Source of the DNA: Chitinophagaceae bacterium UBA3430 | GTDB lineage: Bacteria; Bacteroidota; Bacteroidia; Chitinophagales; Chitinophagaceae | Length of the DNA: 6,785 bases | Direction of reading: 5' to 3' | NCBI GenBank assembly: GCA_002378975.1 | Contig: DFST01000064.1 | Coordinates: forward strand, 1-6,785 | Shown here: positions 1 to 5,271 of the stretch, in pieces | Numbering within the stretch: position 1 is the stretch's first letter | Layout: each line of letters starts with the position of its first letter | Program-made: the position numbers and the translations under genes | Notes under the pieces: model-generated | The model's input: the letters and a program-made list of their open reading frames with translations, nothing else | Database searches by the model: none | Told to the model about the DNA's origin: nothing

Positions 1-309
1 CGGGCAGCAGCCGATGCGGCCATTTCGTTGGTAATGGTTCCGGCGTATGTTTTGTCGGCCGGTTCAGCAATTCGAATGAGGATGTCTGGAGGGATCAAGT
101 TCGTCAATTGTTCAAGAAGGGTCACCAGTCCAAATAGTTCGATTTTGGGGGCGTTCACTGACAGGGACCAGGGTGAGGGGTTCGTCCTGTCAGCAACTAC
201 GCGTCCGTCGCGGACGACAAAAGGTAAACACGTCAAAACCAACGGAATAGACGCCGCTGGTGTTGGACCGATGGAAGGCCACTTGCTTGGTATGGGTGAG
301 CAGGTTTGA
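1..309 (-). CDS. Unrecognised protein, N-terminal part, runs off the left edge; start unresolved
   Basis: I do not recognise this product. The minus-strand frame read from 309 down to the edge has no stop, and from about 220 onward its composition looks like a real protein: balanced acidic residues and a hydrophobic amphipathic stretch, including IELFGLVTLLEQL and PPDILIRIAEPADKTYAG. The other two minus frames contain stops here. There is no ATG at the N-terminal side; TTG at 242 or 236 and a GTG near 149 are the only candidates in frame. In another frame, a GTG at 384, 11 bases after the methyltransferase stop, opens a 64-codon stretch with a signal-peptide-like start (basic residues, then five leucines) that ends at 190. 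Dropping one base from the A4 run at 219-222 would join it to this frame. So the gene is either intact with a rare start or frameshifted. A competing plus-strand frame ending at 309 looks less protein-like but cannot be fully excluded. Confidence 0.4.
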
Positions 310-319
310 CAATGTGGGT

Positions 320-372
320 AAACAGGGGAGCAAAAGTAAAAGAATCTGCAGGGTTTTGCCCCTGTTTTTTTT
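320..372 (+). terminator. Hairpin followed by T8, intrinsic terminator-like
   Basis: Bases 320-328 and 331-335 (AAACAGGGG, then CAAAA after a 2-base bulge) pair with 354-367, giving a stem of about 14 bp around an 18-base loop. The T run 365-372 follows directly. A smaller competing hairpin, CAGGG (349-353) with CCCTG (360-364), uses the same right arm. The T-tract is on the plus strand, so termination of rightward transcripts is favoured. On the minus strand only TTT follows the stem, so any role in ending the methyltransferase operon would be weaker. Confidence 0.5.
331..338 (-). promoter_or_regulatory. Possible -7 box (TACTTTTG) facing the left-edge gene
   Basis: The minus strand reads TACTTTTG here, a full match to the Bacteroidota -7 consensus TAnnTTTG. 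No TTG or TTTG element is visible about 20 bases upstream, and the box sits inside the hairpin region, so it may be chance. If real, transcription would begin near 326, which would exclude the GTG start at 384 for the left-edge gene. Confidence 0.25.
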
Positions 373-395
373 GACTTGGCTCACACCTGTTCGTG

Positions 396-1094
396 TTAGG
401 CCTGAATCAGGAATAGCGCGGGGCGTTTGTGCAGGTCAAGCGTACCATTTTTCCATTCAGCCACCGTGCGGGTTTGGATTGATTCGGTGGGGGCGGTCAG
501 GTCTACAGCGATGCAAAGCCGCGTACTTGGTTGCAACTGTTGCACCAGCGCTTGCAACATGGAATTGTTCCGGTAAGGGGTTTCGATGAAGAGTTGCGTC
601 CGCTGCTGTTTGATCGAATCTTGCTCCAAAGCCCGAATGGTTTGGTTGCGCGCAGCGGCATCAATGGGCAGATAACCATGAAAGGCGAACGATTGTCCAT
701 TCATGCCACTGGCCATCAAGGCAAGCAGGATGGAACTGGGGCCGACCAATGGTTTGACGACGGCACTCAACGATTGCGCAATCGCAACCAGGGCTTGTCC
801 GGGATCGGCCACACCCGGGCAACCGGCTTCACTCACGATTCCGATGGTTTTTCCTGCACGGATGGCTTCACGAAATCGGGTTTCGGTATCCGCTTGATCC
901 ATTCGAAACCATTCATGATCGTCAATGACCATTTCTTTTCGGATCGCTTTGAAGTAGCGACGGGTGGTTCGCTCGTCCTCCACAAAAAATACCTGACATT
1001 CTCGGATCGCTTCGAGTACGTATTCCGGCAGGGATTCCCGGGCGGAATCATCGAGCCAAGTGGGGATTAGGTAGATGCGAGCGTCGGTACTCAT
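396..1094 (-). CDS. Short RsmI-like SAM-dependent methyltransferase (tetrapyrrole methylase fold)
   Basis: The 232-residue product belongs to the family of RsmI, the cytoplasmic enzyme that 2'-O-methylates C1402 of 16S rRNA. Recognisable blocks in order are an N-terminal IYLIPTWL strand (7-14, where RsmI has its 'ATPIGN' segment), VEDERTTRR (38-46), the SAM-pocket block GIVSEAGCPGVADPG (85-99, RsmI 'SDAGTPLISDPG'), VGPSS (117-121), GYLP (140-143) and FIETPYR (169-175). Full RsmI is about 280-290 residues; this one stops just after the methylase core, so the C-terminal extension is missing. That matches a shorter Bacteroidota relative rather than a truncation, because the reading frame ends cleanly at LFLIQA. 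Its substrate is therefore uncertain: rRNA by homology, unproven. The start codon overlaps the stop of the upstream membrane-protein gene (ATGA, 1091-1094), which fixes the start and suggests translational coupling. Confidence 0.92.
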   Translation of the reverse strand: MSTDARIYLIPTWLDDSARESLPEYVLEAIRECQVFFVEDERTTRRYFKAIRKEMVIDDHEWFRMDQADTETRFREAIRAGKTIGIVSEAGCPGVADPGQALVAIAQSLSAVVKPLVGPSSILLALMASGMNGQSFAFHGYLPIDAAARNQTIRALEQDSIKQQRTQLFIETPYRNNSMLQALVQQLQPSTRLCIAVDLTAPTESIQTRTVAEWKNGTLDLHKRPALFLIQA

Positions 1095-1840
1095 CCGGTG
1101 CGTTTGATCGATTGAATGCTGAGGGTGGCGGAGATGATGGCATAAGCCGGAGCAAAGGGAAGCAGCACATGCATCGAAAAGAATACGATGCCTGTACCGA
1201 TGGCCAATCCTTTGTGTGCTTGTACAAAGCTCAGGCTCTTAGTGCGGTCGTATCCGATACGGGCCAGCGAATAATCAAGCATCGACAAACCAAAATAATA
1301 GCACTCCAATACCACCGCGATGACCGGGGTGATCCAACCGACGACAGGAATGAAGGTCAACAACAACAAGGCGACCAGATATACGGTTTGCCAGCCGGCA
1401 TTCCGTAAGGCCAGAAAAATACCACGACGGGCATCTTCCCGAACATCGATCCAACGGAACGAATGTTCTTGTCCATCCACCAGTACCTCGGTTTTCTCGC
1501 TCATGTATGTAAACAAAGGCGAACCAGCGATCAGAATCAAGTATTTGAACCAAGAAAAATAGATCAGCACCAGCAAGAGTTTGAGCATCACGGCGTTCAT
1601 CAGGAAAAGGAAACTCAGCCACTCGCTGCGTTCTTGCTGTAGCCATTCGGCAATGCCCGCCGCATCGCTGATCCGATCAGTCACGGCATTGGCCGACCGA
1701 AAAAAGAAATAAAGTCCAACTAGGAATAGCAGGGAATAGACAATGCCGGGTACGATCATCTCACGCAATAGCCGATGGCGTTGCGAGAAGAGTCGTGCCT
1801 GTTTCCAGGACCGGGCGATGATCACTAATTCTTGCAGCAT
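1091..1840 (-). CDS. EI24/CysZ-like integral membrane protein
   Basis: The 249-residue inner-membrane protein has hydrophobic segments at about 28-47, 75-106, a long helical pair at 150-188 and a final one near 211-240. The loop LDYSLARIGYDRTKSL (188-203), followed by a KGLAIGTG stretch before the last membrane segment, is the layout of the EI24 domain (CysZ family), as is SPLFTYMSEKTE after the second segment. In gamma-proteobacteria CysZ is a sulfate transporter; Bacteroidota homologues are uncharacterised, and no sulfur-assimilation gene is seen here, so sulfate transport should not be assumed. It is first in a two-gene operon with the RsmI-like methyltransferase. The only near-consensus -7 box upstream is TACATTTA (minus strand of 1849-1856), with no partner -33 element, so the promoter is not settled. 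The ATG at 1840 is used as start; no Shine-Dalgarno sequence is visible. Confidence 0.85.
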   Translation of the reverse strand: MLQELVIIARSWKQARLFSQRHRLLREMIVPGIVYSLLFLVGLYFFFRSANAVTDRISDAAGIAEWLQQERSEWLSFLFLMNAVMLKLLLVLIYFSWFKYLILIAGSPLFTYMSEKTEVLVDGQEHSFRWIDVREDARRGIFLALRNAGWQTVYLVALLLLTFIPVVGWITPVIAVVLECYYFGLSMLDYSLARIGYDRTKSLSFVQAHKGLAIGTGIVFFSMHVLLPFAPAYAIISATLSIQSIKRTG

Positions 1841-1891
1841 GAGGTGAGTAAATGTACGGATTTGTGTAAAGCAGATGGGAGATGGAAATGG

Positions 1892-1920
1892 GGGAGGCGA
1901 GGGATTGAGGGTGATGTGGG
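1892..1920 (+). other. Potential G-quadruplex (four GGG runs)
   Basis: Four GGG runs at 1892-1894, 1901-1903, 1909-1911 and 1918-1920 are separated by loops of 6, 5 and 6 bases, satisfying the usual G3+N1-7 rule. It lies on the plus (non-template) strand in the 118-bp divergent spacer, ending two bases before the TTTG element of the transporter promoter. The surrounding spacer is unusually G-rich on this strand. Folding is a prediction from sequence only. Confidence 0.5.
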
Positions 1921-1922
1921 TA

Positions 1923-1954
1923 TTTGTTGAGAAGTATTCAAACGGATATCTTTA
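1923..1954 (+). promoter_or_regulatory. Bacteroidota-type promoter for the DASS transporter
   Basis: TTTG at 1923-1926 and TATCTTTA at 1947-1954 are separated by 20 bases. This fits the -33 TTTG and -7 TAnnTTTG elements of Bacteroidota housekeeping promoters with one mismatch (final A for G). The implied transcription start is about 1959-1961, on top of the annotated ATG. Confidence 0.55.
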
Positions 1955-1958
1955 GACT

Positions 1959-3428
1959 ATGGCAGTTTCTTTCTTGAAAATGAGAACGTCACGTATGGTT
2001 CTTGCCTTCGTGTTGGGGTTGTTGATGTATGCCATGAATCCATTGGAGTTGGGAAATTCAGCAGCCACGTTATTGGCCGTTGCGTTGACCATGATCGTGT
2101 TGTGGGTCACCGAAGCACTCTCCATGCCGGTGGTTGCCTTGATTCCCTTATTCGCTTTTCCGTTGATGGGTATTCAGTCTATTGAGGAGACCTCAAAGGC
2201 CTATGCAAATCCGATCATCTTCTTGTTTTTGGGCGGATTTCTCCTTGGGCTAGCTATTGAGAAATGGGAATTGCATCGACGGATTGCCCTGCGAATCATC
2301 CAGTTTACCGGCACCAGCGGCGATCGCATTGTACTCGGATTTATCCTCGCTACCGGGTTCATCAGTCTCTGGCTGAGCAACACGGCCACCACCATGATGA
2401 TGTTTCCGATGGCACTTTCCGTTATTCATGTATTGAAGCAAAAGCAGCAGCTGCAAGGTAACCTTGATCATTTTTCTATTACCTTATTGATGGCCATTGC
2501 TTACGCATCCAATCTCGGGGGAATCGGTACCATCATAGGCACTCCGCCCAATGTAGCTTACGTGGCCTATATTGAAAAAGAGATACCTGGACTCCAGATC
2601 GGATTTATGAATTGGATGTTGCTGTGTTTGCCGATTGGATTGTTGTTGATGTTCGCGTTGTATCTGGTGATGGTGAAGTGGCTTTATCCCAATCGCATTC
2701 GTTCAACACCCGCGATGGAATCGCTGATCGACGATGAGATCCGTGCGTTGGGACCCATTACCCGATCGCAGAAACGTGTTCTCTGGATCTTTTCCATTAC
2801 GGTACTGCTTTGGATGGCCCGCATCTTGATTAACCAAGTACAGCCCTGGTTCAAATTGGATGACACCATCATTGCCTTGCTGGGTGGATTTGCCTTGTTC
2901 GCCTGTCCGGCGCATGCCAACGATCGTAAAGATGATTCGAATAAAAAGGAGGCGCATCTGTTGGAGTGGCACGATACGCAAAAGCTTGCTTGGGGCATTC
3001 TATTGTTGTTCGGGGGCGGCTTGGCCTTGGCCGGTGCGCTGGAGAAAGCCGGGCTGATCGCTGAACTCGGACAGTGGTTGGCGCAGTATGCCGGTTCGGG
3101 ATTTTGGTTGATACTGCTGATCACCACGCTCTCCATTTTAATTAGCGAGGTCATGAGCAATGTAGCTCAGGTCATCGTTTTTGCGCCAGTTGTAACGGCC
3201 TTGGCACAGGCGATACACATGGATCCACTCTTGTTGGGGATACCCATGACGCTCGGTGCCAGTTGTGCCGGTATGTTGCCGATGGGCACACCGCCCAACG
3301 CGATCGTATTTGCCAGCGGACAACTTCGCCTTCGTCACATGCTGCTTACAGGAGGCATCATGAACCTGATCTCGATCTTGTTGATCACGCTATTCAGCTG
3401 GTTCTTATTGCCGAAAATATTGGGCTAA
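1959..3428 (+). CDS. DASS/SLC13-family sodium-coupled anion (dicarboxylate/sulfate) transporter
   Basis: The 489-residue inner-membrane carrier has the inverted two-repeat plan of the divalent anion:sodium symporter family (VcINDY type). Repeat one carries WLSNTATTMMM (SNT at 140-142) and IIGTPPN (GTPPN 194-198). Repeat two carries a GGGLALAGALEKAGL segment (352-366), EVMSNVAQ (SNV at 400-402) and MGTPPN (443-447). In VcINDY the two SNT motifs bind substrate carboxylates and sodium; here the second has Val in place of Thr. A charged linker (about 321-340, NDRKDDSNKK) separates the repeats. Likely cargo is succinate, malate, fumarate or sulfate, which I cannot tell apart from sequence. The promoter predicts transcription starting at the ATG itself, so the message is either leaderless or translation begins at Met8 (1980) or Met13. 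It is monocistronic and ends with zero spacing against the convergent porP-like gene. The length is normal for the family. Confidence 0.93.
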   Translation: MAVSFLKMRTSRMVLAFVLGLLMYAMNPLELGNSAATLLAVALTMIVLWVTEALSMPVVALIPLFAFPLMGIQSIEETSKAYANPIIFLFLGGFLLGLAIEKWELHRRIALRIIQFTGTSGDRIVLGFILATGFISLWLSNTATTMMMFPMALSVIHVLKQKQQLQGNLDHFSITLLMAIAYASNLGGIGTIIGTPPNVAYVAYIEKEIPGLQIGFMNWMLLCLPIGLLLMFALYLVMVKWLYPNRIRSTPAMESLIDDEIRALGPITRSQKRVLWIFSITVLLWMARILINQVQPWFKLDDTIIALLGGFALFACPAHANDRKDDSNKKEAHLLEWHDTQKLAWGILLLFGGGLALAGALEKAGLIAELGQWLAQYAGSGFWLILLITTLSILISEVMSNVAQVIVFAPVVTALAQAIHMDPLLLGIPMTLGASCAGMLPMGTPPNAIVFASGQLRLRHMLLTGGIMNLISILLITLFSWFLLPKILG

Positions 3429-3431
3429 TTA
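3426..3431. other. Abutting convergent stop codons (TAATTA palindrome)
   Basis: The transporter stop TAA (3426-3428) and the porP-like stop TAA (read on minus from 3431 to 3429) touch without an intervening base. Together they form the palindrome CTAATTAG (3425-3432). There is no room for a terminator between the genes, so each transcript must end inside the opposing coding region or be stopped by other means. Confidence 0.9.
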
Positions 3432-4442
3432 GAAGCGAGGGCAGTTCAGCTTCTTGGCATCCGGGTCGGAAGGGCGTTGTATGTAGATCAAAGAAATCTC
3501 CATTCCTCCTCTTGCATTGGAGGCCGGCTTCAAGCTAGAAGTATTTACATCGTAAGAAGCGCCGAGGTGAAGTCCTTTGAATTCCAATCCGAAATAGGGA
3601 ATTGCCGCGTCTTTCATCCGATACCAGGCTCCCAGAAATACATTTACCGGATCCACATCATTTTGATTCACATTGTATGAAAAAGCCATACCGGCTACGG
3701 TATTGGAGGCTTTGGCTTGCAAGCTGTGAATCGCAGATACGTGCAGGAAATTGTATTGACCAAGTGGAATCTTACCGCCGGCTTGAATGGTGGTGCGTGT
3801 ATTCAATAAATATTCGCCGCCCTGAAAGGTCTCTTTGGGTCGATTGATGTGGTACATGGAGGCGCCTACATAAAAGCTATTTCTCCCATCCGTGCTTCCT
3901 GTATAGAGCAACCCGGCATTCAGATCAAAATAACCAATGCTCACTTGACTATTGGCAAAGATTTCGTTGGTCACACCCGTGAAGCCCAAGGGGGTCAATT
4001 CATCTTCGAAATCTACTTTGGAAATATCCAGTCTCTTGTTGATGTAGATCCCTTGAAAACCAGCACCCAGTTGGTGATAGCCGTTTTCATCCAATCCCTT
4101 GTGATAAGCCAGGGAAAGTCCGGCATAATTGGTGACGAGTACTCCATCGCCGGCCCGATCGGTCAGTCCCAATACACCCACGCCCAAATTATCAATGTCC
4201 GAAAGGCGATTCTTTAATGCGGAGAAATCAACTGAAACGGTTTTGGTCACGAACGCATTGTTGATCGTGGGCCACTGGTTGCGGTAATTACCGGCTACCC
4301 GAAATACCCCATCGAATTTTCCGGTAAGCGCCGGATTCAGGGTCATCGGGGAAGCGAAAAACTGAGAGAAATTGGGATCCTGTGCCCACGTGGATTGGAG
4401 GCAGAAAGTCAGGGCAATTACGAGGGTCAATATCCGTTTCAT
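3429..4442 (-). CDS. PorP/SprF-family type IX secretion-associated outer-membrane protein
   Basis: The 337-residue product begins with a signal peptide (MKRILTL, a hydrophobic core, probable cleavage after TWA at residue 20). The mature N-terminus QDPNFSQFFASPMTLNPAL and the following NYRNQWP are the hallmark of PorP/SprF proteins. The rest is rich in alternating aromatic and glycine strands, as expected of an outer-membrane beta barrel, ending in a GGMEISLIYI strand and a short CPRF tail. PorP/SprF proteins work with the type IX secretion system, often helping a particular C-terminal-domain substrate reach the surface, and are usually encoded beside that large substrate. No such gene is present here, so its partner is unknown. 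An upstream in-frame ATG at 4478 is possible, but 4442 is preferred because it puts the signal peptide at the N-terminus. The 138-bp gap after upp, with a terminator-like structure, suggests its own transcript. Confidence 0.92.
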   Translation of the reverse strand: MKRILTLVIALTFCLQSTWAQDPNFSQFFASPMTLNPALTGKFDGVFRVAGNYRNQWPTINNAFVTKTVSVDFSALKNRLSDIDNLGVGVLGLTDRAGDGVLVTNYAGLSLAYHKGLDENGYHQLGAGFQGIYINKRLDISKVDFEDELTPLGFTGVTNEIFANSQVSIGYFDLNAGLLYTGSTDGRNSFYVGASMYHINRPKETFQGGEYLLNTRTTIQAGGKIPLGQYNFLHVSAIHSLQAKASNTVAGMAFSYNVNQNDVDPVNVFLGAWYRMKDAAIPYFGLEFKGLHLGASYDVNTSSLKPASNARGGMEISLIYIQRPSDPDAKKLNCPRF

Positions 4443-4443
4443 C

Positions 4444-4454
4444 GTGTGTGTGTG
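4444..4454 (-). repeat. AC dinucleotide repeat just upstream of the porP-like start codon
   Basis: The plus strand reads GTGTGTGTGTG, so the mRNA carries about five CA units beginning two bases before the start codon at 4442. Changes in tract length would alter the spacing in front of the start. If translation instead began at 4478, the tract would be coding (His-Thr repeats) and slippage would shift the frame. Confidence 0.7.
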
Positions 4455-4472
4455 GTCTGTAGAACGCAGGCG

Positions 4473-4489
4473 GGGCATTGAAATTGCCC
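4473..4489 (-). other. Small stem-loop in the presumed porP-like leader
   Basis: GGGCA (4473-4477) pairs with TGCCC (4485-4489) across a 7-base loop, about 30 bases upstream of the start codon. Five pairs are modest and could be chance. The near-consensus box TATTTTG (minus strand of 4510-4516) would place it within the 5' leader. Confidence 0.25.
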
Positions 4490-4518
4490 GGCGACTAAAA
4501 CCGAAGAGGCAAAATACG

Positions 4519-4577
4519 AAAAAAAGGGAAAGAGTAGAGCGTTTAGGGCCTCAACCCTTATCTCTCTGCCCTCTACT
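4519..4577 (-). terminator. Terminator-like structure after upp
   Basis: Read leftward from upp, AGTAGAG (minus of 4571-4577) pairs with CTCTACT (minus of 4533-4539), and an inner AGGG/CCCT pair (4545-4548 with 4555-4558) closes the loop. CTTTCCC and then T7 (minus of 4519-4525) follow. The outer stem is exact at 7 bp, but there is an internal mismatch region and the T run is offset by seven bases, so efficiency is uncertain. It lies directly after the upp stop codon, where a terminator is expected. Confidence 0.5.
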
Positions 4578-4580
4578 TTC

Positions 4581-5231
4581 TTACTGCTGCGATTTCGATC
4601 CAAAGGCCAAATCACCGGCATCACCCAGTCCGGGTACGATGTAACTCTTGGCAGTCAATTCTTCATCAATATCACCACACCAGATCTTGGCGGTTGGCTC
4701 TTCCCGCAGTACGGCATCAATCCCGACTTGACAAGCAATAGCCGCCACAATGTGTATTTCTTTGGGTGTGCCTTCCTGCCGTAAGAACTGCAGCGTCTTG
4801 GCCAGCGAGGCGCCGGTCGCTAACATCGGATCGGCAATGATCAAGACACGGTCTTGCAACGGGGGGCAAGCCAAATATTCCAGACTGATTTCAAAACTTC
4901 CATCGGGATGGTGCTTTCGATAAGCCGAGATAAAGGCACTGTCGGCCTTGTCAAAATAATTCAAGAGACCCTGATGCATGGGCAATCCCGCACGCAGAAT
5001 GGTCGCGAGCACAGGCTGGCCATCCAATACCCAATGTTTGGCCGTGCCCAAAGGGGTAGTCACTTCTACCTCTTTGGCGGGTAGCTTCTTGCTCAGCTCA
5101 TAGCCAATCGCTTCGGCGATCCGCTCCAGGTTGCGACGAAAACGCATTCGATCGCCTTGAACGTTCACGTCACGGAGCTCGGCGACCCAGTTGCTTATGA
5201 GTGAATGCTGCTGACTGAAATTGATGACCAT
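4581..5231 (-). CDS. upp: Uracil phosphoribosyltransferase
   Basis: The 216-residue cytoplasmic enzyme converts uracil and PRPP to UMP plus pyrophosphate (pyrimidine salvage). The PRPP loop is ADPMLATGAS (133-142), and the uracil-binding block YIVPGLGDAGDLAFG (197-211) is nearly identical to the family consensus. ILRAGLP (78-84) and CGDIDEELTAKSY before the uracil block are also typical. The length is close to the usual 208 residues. A longer frame opens at 5273, but Met at 5231 is chosen because it gives the normal N-terminus and because the -7 box at 5252-5259 predicts transcription starting near 5247, downstream of 5273. It is divergent from anmK with only 40 bp between starts and is followed by a terminator-like hairpin, so it is probably monocistronic. 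Confidence 0.97.
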   Translation of the reverse strand: MVINFSQQHSLISNWVAELRDVNVQGDRMRFRRNLERIAEAIGYELSKKLPAKEVEVTTPLGTAKHWVLDGQPVLATILRAGLPMHQGLLNYFDKADSAFISAYRKHHPDGSFEISLEYLACPPLQDRVLIIADPMLATGASLAKTLQFLRQEGTPKEIHIVAAIACQVGIDAVLREEPTAKIWCGDIDEELTAKSYIVPGLGDAGDLAFGSKSQQ

Positions 5232-5250
5232 GGTGGAAAGATTACTTTTG
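5220..5250 (+). promoter_or_regulatory. Promoter for anmK: TTG and TACTTTTG
   Basis: The -7 box TACTTTTG (5243-5250) matches TAnnTTTG fully. ATTG (5220-5223) lies 19 bases upstream as a -33 element, three of four bases matching TTTG. The start of transcription would be about 5256, giving a leader of roughly 16 bases before the ATG at 5272. This argues against the longer anmK frame that opens at 5221. Confidence 0.55.
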
Positions 5251-5251
5251 A

Positions 5252-5259
5252 CAAATCTA
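5252..5259 (-). promoter_or_regulatory. -7 box (TAGATTTG) for upp
   Basis: The minus strand reads TAGATTTG, a full match to TAnnTTTG, 21 bases before the upp start. No clear TTTG is seen about 20 bases further upstream. It is separated by one base from the opposite-facing anmK -7 box, so both cannot be occupied at once. Confidence 0.5.
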
Positions 5260-5271
5260 ATTGAAAATGCC

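Noticed and set aside
28..309. Plus-strand frame of 93 codons at the left edge, followed by a rightward terminator-like hairpin
   Set aside because: Its composition is poor in acidic residues and rich in Gly, Ser and Arg with rare-looking AGG/AGA/GGG codons, as is typical of a shadow frame. The minus-strand frame is more protein-like. The terminator keeps a small doubt open.
531..1070. Long plus-strand frame (179 codons) opposite the RsmI-like gene
   Set aside because: It is antisense to a gene with clear family motifs and shows no recognisable domain or promoter of its own.
2319..2326. GCGATCGC palindrome within the transporter gene
   Set aside because: A single occurrence inside coding sequence, with no sign of an overrepresented or spaced repeat.
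2684..3160. Minus-strand frame of 158 codons inside the transporter gene
   Set aside because: It is a shadow of a confident coding region; the protein is Ser/Asn-rich with no motif.
5221..5271. N-terminal extension of anmK to 5221
   Set aside because: It lies upstream of the predicted transcription start near 5256; the kinase motif normally sits a few residues from the N-terminus, as it does from 5272.
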